This document shows, one piece after another, positions 36,119 through 46,340 of a stretch of 64,000 nucleotides of DNA. The DNA is from Saprospiraceae bacterium (GTDB lineage Bacteria; Bacteroidota; Bacteroidia; Chitinophagales; Saprospiraceae). The notes under the pieces were generated by a model. It was not told the origin of the DNA. It saw only the letters and a list, made by a program, of their open reading frames with translations, and did no database searches. Every line of letters starts with the position of its first letter. Position 1 is the stretch's first letter. Made by a program: the position numbers and the translations under genes. Location of the stretch: the NCBI GenBank assembly GCA_016722285.1, contig JADKGI010000005.1, positions 62,001 through 126,000 of the forward strand. The letters run 5' to 3'.

Positions 36119-38325
36119 TATTTTTCACCAAGGCCGGCAAGATCCAACAGGAATGCATATTCCATAGCTGTTTCACGGAGCCTTCTGAACCGGCCGGATG
36201 CTCCACCATGGCCAGTATCCATGTTGCAATACATTAACAAAGGATTTTTATCTTTTTTCATATCACGAAGCTTTGCTATCCATTTTGCCGGTTCCCAGTA
36301 TTGAACCTGCGAATCCCAATAACCTGTTGTCACAAGTACAGGTGGGTATGATTTTGGCCCCACATTGTCATAAGGTGAATATGATTTCATATAGTCATAA
36401 TATTCCTTACTTTTTGGATTACCCCATTCATCAAATTCTCCCGTAGTCAAAGGTATGCTTTCATCCAACATGGTGCTTATGACATCTACAAACGGCACAG
36501 CGGCAACAATTCCAGCCCATAAATCAGGTCTCATATTCATGACTGCGCCCATCAGAAGTCCACCGGCACTACCACCATTGGCAAAAAGTTTTTCCCTGGA
36601 TGCATACTTTTCTTTTATCAGATAATCTCCGCAATCAATGAAGTCAGTAAATGTATTTTTCTTTTTGAGAAACTTTCCATGTTCATACCAATCCCTACCC
36701 ATCTCCTGGCCTCCCCTGATATGAGCGATGGCAAAACCAAATCCACGATCCAGCAAGCTAAGCCTTGCTGAAGAAAAATAAGGGTCACTGCTTATTCCAT
36801 ATGATCCATACCCATACAGCAAAACTGGTCTGGTGCTGTCAGGTTTAAATCCCTTTTTGTAAACAATAGAAAGCGGTATCCTGGTACCATCCTTTGCTTT
36901 TACCATTTTGCGTTCAGATTTGTAATCAGAAGGATTAAATATTCCCATCACTTCCTGCTGCTTTAGGAGGGTGAGTTTTTTAGTCTTTACATTATAATCA
37001 TAGGTTGAGCTTGGGGTGGTCAATGATGTGTAATTCAACCTGAGTAAATCAGTTTCAAAATCAGGATTAATACCCGTATTTGCTGTATATGATGGCTCAC
37101 CAAAACCAATGTAATGTTCATTTTGGCCAACCCAGGGTCTGATACGAAGTTGAGTTATGCCATTTCTTCTTTCTGATATGACCATATGATCTTTAAAAAG
37201 ATCTAATCCTTCGATAAATATGTTTTTGTCATATGGCATAAGATCAGTCCATTTTTCTTTGAATGTGGTATTTTCCGGAGTTTTCATAGTCTTAAAGTTG
37301 GTTGCACCATCTTTATTTGTGTGGATATACCAGTTTTGGCCGTAATGATCAATATTGAATTCAAGTTTGTGTGCTCTGGGTTGAAACATTCTGAATTCAC
37401 CCGTTGGATTGTCAGCTTCCAGTATCTGATATTCATTTGAGAGGGTGGAAGCAGAAGCAATGATCAGATATTTTTTTGATTTGGTTTTATAAACATATGT
37501 GCCGAAGGTTTCGTCTTTTTCGTGCCAAATGAGAATATCATCTTTTATTTGGGTGCCGAGGGAATGTCGGAATATTTTATAAGATCGCAGAGCGGCATCT
37601 TGTTTTGAATAAAATATTGTTTTATTATCATTGGCCCAGGTGATGCCTCCCGTTGTGAGTGGAATTACATCAACATAGTATTCTCCGGTGATTAAATTTT
37701 TGAAGCGAATAGAATACTGACGACGGCTGACTGTGTCCTCAGAATATGCAAGAATAGTATTGTCAGGGCTGACAGATCTGCCGCCAAGTGCAAAATAGGA
37801 GTGACCTTCTGCCAGTTCATTTATGTTTAGCATGGCCTCCTCTGGCGCATCCGGATTATTCTTTTTGCGGCTGTGTATCGGATATTCTTTGCCCTCTTCA
37901 TATCTTGTGATATAGTAGTAGCCATTATCTTTATATGGTACAGACATGTCCGTTTGTTTAATTCTGCCTTTGATCTCATCGAACAGCCTGTTTTGGAAAC
38001 TATCTGCATGTGACATCATTTTTTCCCTATAAGCATTTTCTGCAACAAGATAATCCAATACTTTTTGGGTCTGATGATCCGGGATTTTGGCATTTTTCTG
38101 CTCATCTGTGAGGCGCATCCAGAAGTAATTATCAACTCTGGTATCGCCATGGATGGTTGATGTTATTGGAATTTTTTCGGCTGTTTGTGCCAGAATGTCA
38201 GTATTTTTCATCAACATACTTTGGTTGTATTTCATTTCACTATTGATTGAACCATCGTAATTTTTACAAGATGGGAGCGCAAAAGTAATGTAAACGAGGA
38301 CTAAATAAAAATCATTTTTTAACAT
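36118..38325 (-). CDS. S9 prolyl oligopeptidase / oligopeptidase B-like lipoprotein
   Basis: From ATG 38325 the 735-residue product begins with a lipoprotein-like signal (LVLVYITFALPSC); a longer frame starts at 38346. Residues about 40-450 form the seven-bladed propeller (DNYFWMRLTDE near its start, SVSPDNTILAYSEDT). The C-terminal alpha/beta-hydrolase has the nucleophile GGSAGG (about residue 585), a likely catalytic Asp in GYWDSQVQYW (about 672) and His in DTGHGG (about 703). This fits oligopeptidase B (PtrB), which cleaves short peptides after basic residues. A periplasmic or membrane-tethered form would match the peptide importer encoded nearby. Confidence 0.9.
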   Translation of the reverse strand: MLKNDFYLVLVYITFALPSCKNYDGSINSEMKYNQSMLMKNTDILAQTAEKIPITSTIHGDTRVDNYFWMRLTDEQKNAKIPDHQTQKVLDYLVAENAYREKMMSHADSFQNRLFDEIKGRIKQTDMSVPYKDNGYYYITRYEEGKEYPIHSRKKNNPDAPEEAMLNINELAEGHSYFALGGRSVSPDNTILAYSEDTVSRRQYSIRFKNLITGEYYVDVIPLTTGGITWANDNKTIFYSKQDAALRSYKIFRHSLGTQIKDDILIWHEKDETFGTYVYKTKSKKYLIIASASTLSNEYQILEADNPTGEFRMFQPRAHKLEFNIDHYGQNWYIHTNKDGATNFKTMKTPENTTFKEKWTDLMPYDKNIFIEGLDLFKDHMVISERRNGITQLRIRPWVGQNEHYIGFGEPSYTANTGINPDFETDLLRLNYTSLTTPSSTYDYNVKTKKLTLLKQQEVMGIFNPSDYKSERKMVKAKDGTRIPLSIVYKKGFKPDSTRPVLLYGYGSYGISSDPYFSSARLSLLDRGFGFAIAHIRGGQEMGRDWYEHGKFLKKKNTFTDFIDCGDYLIKEKYASREKLFANGGSAGGLLMGAVMNMRPDLWAGIVAAVPFVDVISTMLDESIPLTTGEFDEWGNPKSKEYYDYMKSYSPYDNVGPKSYPPVLVTTGYWDSQVQYWEPAKWIAKLRDMKKDKNPLLMYCNMDTGHGGASGRFRRLRETAMEYAFLLDLAGLGEK

Positions 38326-38437
38326 AAGAATTAATATTTGAAGCAATGGGAGAAATATATTTTAATCCGGATAAAATTTAGATAATTTTACTGAATAGCT
38401 ACCAGATGACCTGAAAAACAGATATTTTGCGCTCGGT

Positions 38438-39775
38438 ATGAATCTTAGAACATCCTACAGACAAATATTATCTCTTTCAGTTCCTATCATGTTAGGCAGT
38501 GCTGCCCAAAACATTATTGTACTCAGTGACAATGTATTTTTATATCATTATAACTCTTTGGACTTTGCGGCAGCCGGATTGGTTGGTGTATTTTACCTTG
38601 TCATAGCTAGTATGGGTTATGGGTTTTCCAGAGGAGGACAAATTATTATTGCCAGAAGGAACGGGGAGTATAATTACAAAGGAGCTGGAACAGATTTTCA
38701 GGCATTATTTCTATTTGAGCTTTTATTATCCATCATTATTTTTATTTTCCTTCAGTTTTTCAGCAGAGAGTTTTTCACTCTTTTTATCAAAAGCCCTGAC
38801 ATCCTTGAAAAATGTGTTGAGTACATACATTACAGGAGTTGGGGTGTATTCTTTAGCTATATCGGTGTCGCTCTGATAGCGTTTTATACAGGCATAGCTA
38901 ATACAAAGTTTATCATCTACGATACTGTTGTATTGATTGTTGTCAATGTATTGCTCAATTATGTCTTTGTTTTTGGAAAATTTGGTTTTGCAGAAATGGG
39001 TATTGCCGGTTCAGCTTTGGCGAGTACGGTAGCAGAAATAGTAGCCTTTTTTGTATTTATCGGTTATATGGCTTATGATAAATCAAATCGCAAGTATGAG
39101 TTGCTCAGCTTTCACAGGTTAAATATTTCTACATTTAAAAGCATGTTTGGGATTTCTACCCCTATTGTTTTTCAATCAATACTTGGGATTGGCTCTTGGT
39201 TCTTATTCTTTAGTTTTATTGAAAATGTAGGTGGACGTGAGCTCGAAATTTCCAATTTGCTCAGGACGGTTTATCTTATCCTTTCCATACCATGTTGGGG
39301 GTATTCTGCCGGAATTAACACGCTGGTAAGTAATTTCATCGGCAATAAAAAACGTCAGGCTGTCCTGCCGATGATTTACAAAACCACGAAGATCAATTTA
39401 CTATCGACGATGTTGGTATCTCTACCGATTATTCTTTTTCCTGAGTTTTTTTTATATCCTTTATTTGGAAAAGAAGATATGACCTTGATTCTCCTTGCAA
39501 AGCCTTATATGCCCATGTTGTTAGCTATATTGATGACATTTAGTGTCGGTGGCATCTTTATAAATGGTCTGATAGGTACCGGGCATACCCAAACTGCATT
39601 GCGAATACAAACAATTTTTACTGTATTCTATATACTTTACAGTTATTTCATGATTAAGCATTGGTACTTTGGACTCAACTGGGCCTGGGCTGCTGAGATA
39701 TTTTATTGGGGAGGTATCACAATCATGTCTTTCTTATATCTTAAGACTAAAAAATGGCACTTTTTAAAATTCTGA
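38438..39775 (+). CDS. MATE-family efflux transporter
   Basis: The 445-residue protein has twelve predicted helices in two six-helix bundles. The N-terminus (ILSLSVPIMLGSAAQNIIVLSDNVFL) carries the typical MATE helix 1-2 pattern. Members are sodium- or proton-driven exporters of cationic drugs or metabolites, and the substrate is unknown. It lies 112 bases after the divergent S9 peptidase start and 70 bases before a GH3 gene that has its own promoter. Confidence 0.9.
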   Translation: MNLRTSYRQILSLSVPIMLGSAAQNIIVLSDNVFLYHYNSLDFAAAGLVGVFYLVIASMGYGFSRGGQIIIARRNGEYNYKGAGTDFQALFLFELLLSIIIFIFLQFFSREFFTLFIKSPDILEKCVEYIHYRSWGVFFSYIGVALIAFYTGIANTKFIIYDTVVLIVVNVLLNYVFVFGKFGFAEMGIAGSALASTVAEIVAFFVFIGYMAYDKSNRKYELLSFHRLNISTFKSMFGISTPIVFQSILGIGSWFLFFSFIENVGGRELEISNLLRTVYLILSIPCWGYSAGINTLVSNFIGNKKRQAVLPMIYKTTKINLLSTMLVSLPIILFPEFFLYPLFGKEDMTLILLAKPYMPMLLAILMTFSVGGIFINGLIGTGHTQTALRIQTIFTVFYILYSYFMIKHWYFGLNWAWAAEIFYWGGITIMSFLYLKTKKWHFLKF

Positions 39776-39795
39776 ACAAGTGATATTAATTACAA

Positions 39796-39825
39796 TTGTA
39801 CTCACCACTGCAATACTTATATTTG
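39796..39825 (+). promoter_or_regulatory. Promoter of the GH3-family gene
   Basis: TTG at 39796-39798 and TATATTTG at 39818-39825 have the exact 19-base Bacteroidota spacing. The ATG lies 20 bases downstream. Confidence 0.85.
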
Positions 39826-39845
39826 TCATTGCAACATAAAAATTC

Positions 39846-41345
39846 ATGGGACTAAAATCATTTATAATATTAAAAGTTGCCGGTTTAGTCGCTTCAGATA
39901 TACACCGATGGAAGAAGAAAGCTGTATCGGACCAGCTTAATGTTATGAACCATTTAATCAGCAGGGCAAGGACTACAGTATTTGGTATTGATCATAATTT
40001 TGGAAATATTTACTCGTATGAAGATTTCAAAAGGAATATCCCTGTACGCGATTATGAAGAATTGAGGCAATATATTGACATGGTAACATCAGGGAAACCG
40101 GACATTTTGTGGCCAGGCAAACCAAAATATTTTGCTAAAACATCCGGAACTACCAGCGGGGTCAAATATATACCTATATCAAGGGAAAGCATGCCCAATC
40201 ATATAAATACAGCCAGGAATGCGATGCTTAATTATTTTCACCGGAGAGGGAATGCCGATGTTTTTGGTGGTAAATTGATATTCTTATCCGGTTCACCTGT
40301 CCTTGACGAAAAAGGCGGAGTGCCTACAGGCCGATTATCGGGGATTGTCAATCATGAAGTACCTGCCTGGGTAAAAAGTAATCAATTACCTTCTTATGAA
40401 ACAAACTGTATAGATGATTGGGAAATCAAACTGGAGCATATTACGAAAGAGACAATGGATAGGGATATGCGTCTTATCAGCGGCATACCTCCCTGGGTTC
40501 AAATGTATTTTGAAAGAATCCTGGAAGTTACGGGTAAAAAAACGGTATTAGAGATCTTTCCGAATTTCAGCCTATTTATGTATGGGGGTGTAAACTTCGA
40601 ACCCTATAGGACAAAACTGGAAGAACTTATCGGAAGAAGAATTGATAGTATAGAGACTTACCCGGCTTCAGAAGGATTTATAGCCTTTCAGGATGAAATT
40701 AATGATAGTGGTCTCCTGCTGAATACCAATTCAGGCATTTTTTTCGAGTTCGTCCAAGTAGAGGATGCTTTTGAAAAGAATCCTGAAAGATGTATGCTCA
40801 GCGATGTCCAACTCAATAAAGACTATTTGCTCATCATCAACAATAACGCGGGACTTTGGGGATATAATATCGGAGATGTTGTCAGATTTGTTAGTATCAA
40901 TCCATATAAAATCATTGTCACAGGCAGGGTAAAACATTATATTTCTGCTTTTGGAGAGCACGTGATAGGTAAAGAAGTAGAAGAAGCTATTCTCACTATT
41001 GCCAATAAACAAAATGTAAGCATTGTTGAATTTACTGTTGCCCCTCAGGTCAACCCTCCTGATGGATCGCAACCGTATCATGAATGGTTTGTGGAGTTTT
41101 ACAGACCGCCTGCTGATTTAGATAAATTTGCTTTATCCGTTGATGCTGAAATGTGTAAACAAAATATCTATTATCAGGACCTGATATCAGGAAACATCCT
41201 TCAGCCACTTAAAATAAGGGCAATGAAAAAGGATAGTTTCAGAAATTATATGAAAACACAAGGCAAATTAGGTGGTCAGAATAAAGTACCCAGACTGAGT
41301 AATGACAGAAAGATAGCGGAAGATCTTACCGATTACATATCCTGA
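39846..41345 (+). CDS. GH3 auxin-responsive promoter family protein (acyl-adenylate synthetase-like)
   Basis: The 499-residue protein matches the GH3 family of the ANL superfamily. The ATP-binding P-loop-like AKTSGTTSGVKYIPIS is near residues 98-113, YPASEGFIAFQ near 273, and GDVVRFVSINPYKIIVTGRVKHYISAFGEHV near 342-375. Plant GH3 enzymes adenylate a carboxylic acid and couple it to an amino acid. Bacterial homologues are frequent in Bacteroidota but largely uncharacterised. No partner gene is evident here. Confidence 0.9.
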   Translation: MGLKSFIILKVAGLVASDIHRWKKKAVSDQLNVMNHLISRARTTVFGIDHNFGNIYSYEDFKRNIPVRDYEELRQYIDMVTSGKPDILWPGKPKYFAKTSGTTSGVKYIPISRESMPNHINTARNAMLNYFHRRGNADVFGGKLIFLSGSPVLDEKGGVPTGRLSGIVNHEVPAWVKSNQLPSYETNCIDDWEIKLEHITKETMDRDMRLISGIPPWVQMYFERILEVTGKKTVLEIFPNFSLFMYGGVNFEPYRTKLEELIGRRIDSIETYPASEGFIAFQDEINDSGLLLNTNSGIFFEFVQVEDAFEKNPERCMLSDVQLNKDYLLIINNNAGLWGYNIGDVVRFVSINPYKIIVTGRVKHYISAFGEHVIGKEVEEAILTIANKQNVSIVEFTVAPQVNPPDGSQPYHEWFVEFYRPPADLDKFALSVDAEMCKQNIYYQDLISGNILQPLKIRAMKKDSFRNYMKTQGKLGGQNKVPRLSNDRKIAEDLTDYIS

Positions 41346-41488
41346 AGTGGTTAAATAAAATCTTCTTAAATATTTGACAGCACTTTCAATAACTCATGAT
41401 TTTCTTTCAATTCCTGAAAGAAAACAGAAATCCATTTTAATCTAAATAAATACAAAATTTCAACCAATACTACCTATTACCTTTTATC

Positions 41489-44400
41489 TTACATCTTGCT
41501 TTCAATAGCTTTAATTTGCTTGTTTTGAAGCAATTTATTGATATTAGCGAGATCTGTGCTAATTATATTTTCCAATTTACTGAGATGACCTTTCAATTCC
41601 TTTGTCAGCTCATCAAAAACTAAATAGACGCCAGAAGTCGGTTTTGCATCCCCTGTTTCTAGACTCCTGCGGACCGCTGATATCCGGTTGCCAAGTTTGA
41701 TCGGGAAATTCAGAGGATCCTGTCCACTACGATTTTTTGTCTGATAAAGATCTTCTTCTACCATAGTGAGTTTAGCCATCACACCTTTGGCCTGGGCTGA
41801 AAAAGTAACTTCATTTACTTCTTTATCTTTTTCTTCAATTTGCTTACGAATATTTCTAATCTGAATGACAGCTTCATTGTTTGCACTCTCTTTGTCCCTG
41901 ATTTTCATGGCCAGATCAAAAGACTCTTTTAAATCAGCCGCAGTCACTCCTTTCAGATTTGGATTCATTTTAAGGCTGAATGGAAACGTTTCAGTATAGC
42001 TTCCCGCTTTCAACCTTACCTTATAATTTCCTATAGGTGCTTTTGGCCCGCTTTTAGCATTAGCACCCCATAAAATCATACCATCGAAGGCTGTAGCACC
42101 AGGGTATTTTAAGTTCCATGTAAATGTGTTCAGACCTGTTGCTGTTGTGGGTTTTGCGGGTTCTCTTTCCCACCGTGGGATATTAGGATCTTGCTTATAT
42201 TCAGGCTGAGTTCCGGTAAAGCTACTAATAAGTGTATTGTTTGCATCCAGGATTTCAATATTTACAGTATCCATCTTTTCTTTGATATAATATTGGAATA
42301 CAGCATCATATACCCCTCTGATTGCATCTCCCGGGGCAAACAAAGTTACATTTTGGGCTGCAATTTTTTTAGAAAATTGTCTCAGTGGCTGAATATCGTC
42401 CAGAATCCAGAATCCGCGACCGTGGGTTCCCAATATCACATCATTGTCTTTTATCACGAGATCCCGAATAGGTGTATCTGGTAAATTTAGTTGTAATGAC
42501 TGCCAGTTGTCGCCGGCATCAAATGATATATATAGTCCATGTTCTGTACCCAGAAAAAGCAAGTCTTTTCTTATATTGTCTTCTCTGATTGATCTGGCAA
42601 AATGGCCATCTTTTACTCCATTTATTATTTTTGTCCAGGATTTTCCATAATCCCTTGTTCTGTATATATAAGGTTGCCTGTCATCCACCTGATATCTGAA
42701 TGCAGCCACAAAAGCTGTGCCCGGCTGATGTTTTGATTCATCAATAATAGAAATAACCGAATTTTGAGGTAAGTCTTTTGGTGTGATATTTACCCAGTTT
42801 TTACCTCCATCTCGTGTAATGTGTATTTTTCCGTCATCTGATCCCGCCCAAATTGTATTTATATCATGGTACGAAGGCGACAGGGCAAATACGGTTGCGT
42901 ATATTTCAGGTCCGTTCATATCTTTAGTGATTTCACCTCCGGTAGGTCCTAAAGTTTCAGGATCTGCATAAGTCAGGTCAGGGCTGATTTTTTCCCAACT
43001 CTGTCCGTCATTTGTGGTTTTCCAAACGTGTTGAGAGCAGGTGTAAAGTGTTTTTGAATCCAGTGGTGAGAATACAATCGGGTAGGTCCATTGCCATCTT
43101 TCCGGGAGGGAACTTGCCGGTTCTCCTGAAAAGAATCTGGGATATACCTGTATGTCCCTGATTTGACCATTTGTTCTATCATATCTGGTGAGCAGAGCAC
43201 CCTGACTTCCGGCATAAAATATATCAGGGTTGTCCGGATCAGAAGTTATGTATCCACTTTCACCACCTCCAACATCATATCCCCATTCTCCCAATTCATT
43301 CATATGTCCCCAGCCATCACTTGGGATAGCGAGAGTACTGTTGTCCTGTTGTGCCCCTACCACATGATAAGGTACATGATTGGTAGTGGTAACATGATAA
43401 AACTGGGTAGTGCAAAAATCTTCGTCCGTCCAGGATTTACCTCCATTTACAGAGACGCAAGCTCCGCCGTCATTTGAAGTAATCATTCTCATAGCATTAT
43501 TAGGGTCAATCCAGAGATCGTGATTATCTCCATGTGGCACTCGTATCTCCTGATCGAATTTTACACCTCCATCTATAGATTTATAGAAATTTACATTCAG
43601 ACAATATACAGCATCTCTATCAAAAGGGTCAGCGTAAATTCTGGAATAGTAAAAAGCACGTTGACGAAGTTTTCTCTCATCATTAGTCTTGCTCCAGGTA
43701 GCACCGGCATCATCAGAACGATATACACCGCCTTCATTGGCTTCAACTATGGCCCAAAGTCTTTTTGAGTCAACAGGGGATACCGTGATACCTATTTTAC
43801 CTATCGTTCCGGTAGGCATTCCGGGGTTTTTGCTTAATTCGATCCATGTTTCACCGGCATTTTCAGATTTCCAAAGTTTGCAATCAGGACCGCCGCCCCA
43901 CATTTTCCACCTTTTTCTGTACACTTGCCAGGTTGTTGCATAAATCACTTTTGGATTATTGCGGTCAATAATGAGATCAGCAACACCCGCTTTTGGACTT
44001 ACATAAAGTACCTTTTTCCAGGTATTGCCTCCATCTGTTGATTTAAAAACACCCCGATCTTCGCTATCCCCATATGGGTGACCCAGCGCACCTACATAAA
44101 CAATATCCGGATTAGTAGGATGCACTCTGATGCGGGATATCGCCTGTGTTTCTTTCAGGCCAAGATGGCGCCAGGTTTTTCCACCATCAGTTGATTTATA
44201 CACACCATCTCCCTGTGTGATACTACCTCGCAATTGTGTTTCACCACCACCGATATAAACTATATCCGGATTTGTCTCTGCAACGGCCACAGCACCAATG
44301 GAGGAACAGCTTATTTTACCATCAGTCACCGGTGCCCATTCCTGGCCGCCATCGGTCGTTTTCCATAATCCACCGCCTGTTGCTCCAAAATAATATTCAA

Positions 44401-44566
44401 AAGGCCGACCGGGACTTCCTGTACAGCCTAATGATCGTCCACCTCTTTGAGGGCCTATATTCCGCCATTTCATTTTATCAAAATATTTCATGTCAAATGG
44501 CTGGCAAAATATGTCTTGAGCGAGAAATGAAGTAAACATAAAAAATAGTAGATAAAATAATTTCAT
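41489..44566 (-). CDS. Secreted VPS10/BNR Asp-box propeller protein
   Basis: The 1025-residue protein has a signal peptide (1-22, cleavage near FCQ). About eleven Asp-box motifs of the form S-x-DGGxTW follow, for example KTTDGGQEWAPV, KSTDGGKTWRHL, KSENAGETWIEL and ITRDGGKNWVNI. They fold as one or two large propellers, as in sortilin (VPS10) and sialidase-like BNR proteins. Residues after about 735 form a beta-rich domain and a helical end (DLKESFDLAMKIRDKE). No sialidase catalytic arginine triad is apparent. No T9SS tail is seen, so it may remain periplasmic. Function unknown. Confidence 0.85.
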   Translation of the reverse strand: MKLFYLLFFMFTSFLAQDIFCQPFDMKYFDKMKWRNIGPQRGGRSLGCTGSPGRPFEYYFGATGGGLWKTTDGGQEWAPVTDGKISCSSIGAVAVAETNPDIVYIGGGETQLRGSITQGDGVYKSTDGGKTWRHLGLKETQAISRIRVHPTNPDIVYVGALGHPYGDSEDRGVFKSTDGGNTWKKVLYVSPKAGVADLIIDRNNPKVIYATTWQVYRKRWKMWGGGPDCKLWKSENAGETWIELSKNPGMPTGTIGKIGITVSPVDSKRLWAIVEANEGGVYRSDDAGATWSKTNDERKLRQRAFYYSRIYADPFDRDAVYCLNVNFYKSIDGGVKFDQEIRVPHGDNHDLWIDPNNAMRMITSNDGGACVSVNGGKSWTDEDFCTTQFYHVTTTNHVPYHVVGAQQDNSTLAIPSDGWGHMNELGEWGYDVGGGESGYITSDPDNPDIFYAGSQGALLTRYDRTNGQIRDIQVYPRFFSGEPASSLPERWQWTYPIVFSPLDSKTLYTCSQHVWKTTNDGQSWEKISPDLTYADPETLGPTGGEITKDMNGPEIYATVFALSPSYHDINTIWAGSDDGKIHITRDGGKNWVNITPKDLPQNSVISIIDESKHQPGTAFVAAFRYQVDDRQPYIYRTRDYGKSWTKIINGVKDGHFARSIREDNIRKDLLFLGTEHGLYISFDAGDNWQSLQLNLPDTPIRDLVIKDNDVILGTHGRGFWILDDIQPLRQFSKKIAAQNVTLFAPGDAIRGVYDAVFQYYIKEKMDTVNIEILDANNTLISSFTGTQPEYKQDPNIPRWEREPAKPTTATGLNTFTWNLKYPGATAFDGMILWGANAKSGPKAPIGNYKVRLKAGSYTETFPFSLKMNPNLKGVTAADLKESFDLAMKIRDKESANNEAVIQIRNIRKQIEEKDKEVNEVTFSAQAKGVMAKLTMVEEDLYQTKNRSGQDPLNFPIKLGNRISAVRRSLETGDAKPTSGVYLVFDELTKELKGHLSKLENIISTDLANINKLLQNKQIKAIESKM

Positions 44567-44944
44567 TATGCTAAATTTAGATGATTCAGTTTGAATTCGA
44601 TTTAATGGAACAAAATATCAAAATATTCAATGCAAATGGTGAAAATCAATATAAATTCCATTTATATTGAAAATAAAACTATATTTTTTCGGCTTAATAT
44701 ATTTTGCCTAATTGTGGGGTAAGCGATGTATTTGCATGAAGGTCACCACTTACAATTGGTCCCCAAGCCAAACGATCAGCATTAATATGTATAATTAGAC
44801 AAGCATCAGAATGTCTGATTATTAATAATGTGTTTTATGATGCATTTCCATACATGAATTTTATTAAACTTGATTTTAACCCTACACTAAGCACTAATAT
44901 CGTTTTATGCATGAAGTTGAAATCTCTCTAATATTTCAAAAAGA
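44567..44944. other. Intergenic region, nothing recognised
   Basis: This 378-base AT-rich gap separates two minus-strand genes. There is a weak palindrome near 44649-44670 (ATATAAATTCCATTTATAT). No promoter consensus, open frame or terminator is convincing. Confidence 0.45.
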
Positions 44945-46171
44945 TTAATCTTCGAGGTCAACCAGTTTTTCTTTTGCGGGCATACTGGCATGAAATTCAT
45001 GTTTTACCTTTTCACAATATGAATCAAGGAGGGCAAGGATTTTTTTTCTGTCTTTTGATTTCAGAATCATGCCGATGTGGTTTTTCTTTTTCATTCTCCA
45101 TACGATCTCTTTATCATTAAAGGCTGAAGTGTCCGGACGCTCGTACTTACTTAGTGAAACCAAAATACCGGCATTGTCTTTTTTAATTTTAGGCAGAATA
45201 TACTTTTCTTTACGGCATACGGCAGTTTCAATTCTGGCCCATTCTGCCCAAAGATTGATACCTGTAGCAAATTCAACCATTTCTGCCAGATGCGCCCCTC
45301 CAACTCTGGATGCAGTTTCCAGAAAATAGTATTTATCATCTTCAATACATTTAATAAACTCACTATGAGAAGCACTATACTCCATGCCAAAACCTTTCAT
45401 GACATCATCATTAATTTTTTTCAATGATGCGTCTTCGGCACTCCCTTCTTCTATTGTGCAAGACCTGAATATGCCACCTCCATGTGCTACTTCATATGGG
45501 GTGTCAATGTATTCACTTACTCTGGAAAATACGACCTTTCCATCATAAGTCAGTGAATCCACATGGAAAACAGTTCCGGGAGCAAATTTTTCCATCAGGT
45601 ATTGGTGTCTCTCTCCGCCAAGATAATTGAGATGATCCCATAACTCTTCTTTATTAAATACTTTTTTGATTCCAGCTGCAGATGCCTGCATACGGGGTTT
45701 TACCAGCCATGGCGGTGGAACAGAATCGGTGTATTTATGAATAGCCTCATCGTGAAAAAGTGGTGTAAATACCGGAACAGGAATACCTTCGGCTTGCGCC
45801 TTAATACGCATAGCAAGCTTATCTCTGAAATACCTTGCCGTCGTCTCTCCCATCCCCGGTATTCTGAAATATTCTCTCAGATGTGCTACATGCTCTACAT
45901 CAAAATCGTCAAGAGCTACCATGACATCAAACTTTGTATTACGCATTTTGTAAGCTAAGCCACCTATCAGGTGATCTCTGTGCCAGTGACCTTCTTCGTC
46001 CTCCACCATATAAAAGGTATCATCTATATAATCCCATGGCCAGTCTTCTTTATCCAGCTTATTGCTTGTGAGTAAGTACACATTGTTACCTTCTGCTTTT
46101 GCACTTTTTATAAATTCACCCCCTTTGAAGAATCTGGATATGCAAAGTATATTGAGTACTTTTCCGGCCAT
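44945..46171 (-). CDS. ATP-grasp domain protein
   Basis: The 408-residue protein has an N-terminal pre-ATP-grasp fold (MAGKVLNILCISRFFKGGEF), then the ATP-grasp core from about residue 115 to 310. This includes PWLVKPRMQASAAGIKKV for nucleotide binding, YLMEKFAPGTVFHVDSLTYDG, and the Mg-binding FLETASRVGGAHLAEM. ATP-grasp enzymes join a carboxylate, via acyl-phosphate, to an amine or thiol. It is closest in look to carbamoyl-phosphate-synthase-L-like ligases of peptide-type products, but the substrate is not readable. A minus-strand TATATTTG element (46188-46195) lies 17 bases upstream of the start. Confidence 0.85.
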   Translation of the reverse strand: MAGKVLNILCISRFFKGGEFIKSAKAEGNNVYLLTSNKLDKEDWPWDYIDDTFYMVEDEEGHWHRDHLIGGLAYKMRNTKFDVMVALDDFDVEHVAHLREYFRIPGMGETTARYFRDKLAMRIKAQAEGIPVPVFTPLFHDEAIHKYTDSVPPPWLVKPRMQASAAGIKKVFNKEELWDHLNYLGGERHQYLMEKFAPGTVFHVDSLTYDGKVVFSRVSEYIDTPYEVAHGGGIFRSCTIEEGSAEDASLKKINDDVMKGFGMEYSASHSEFIKCIEDDKYYFLETASRVGGAHLAEMVEFATGINLWAEWARIETAVCRKEKYILPKIKKDNAGILVSLSKYERPDTSAFNDKEIVWRMKKKNHIGMILKSKDRKKILALLDSYCEKVKHEFHASMPAKEKLVDLED

Positions 46172-46340
46172 AATTGTTATTTTGAGCCAAATATAGCAGG
46201 ATGTTTATAAAAACTCCTCGCTGATAATAATAAAATTAGAAATTAAGCAAATATAATTCCAAATTGAATTGACCAAATACCTGATTTTTATATTATTGGG
46301 TGCACAATAATAACCAGTGTAATCATCCGAATTACTTAAT

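Noticed and set aside
42191..44535. Several plus-strand open frames of 60-104 codons
   Set aside because: They lie opposite the Asp-box propeller gene and have no coding character of their own.
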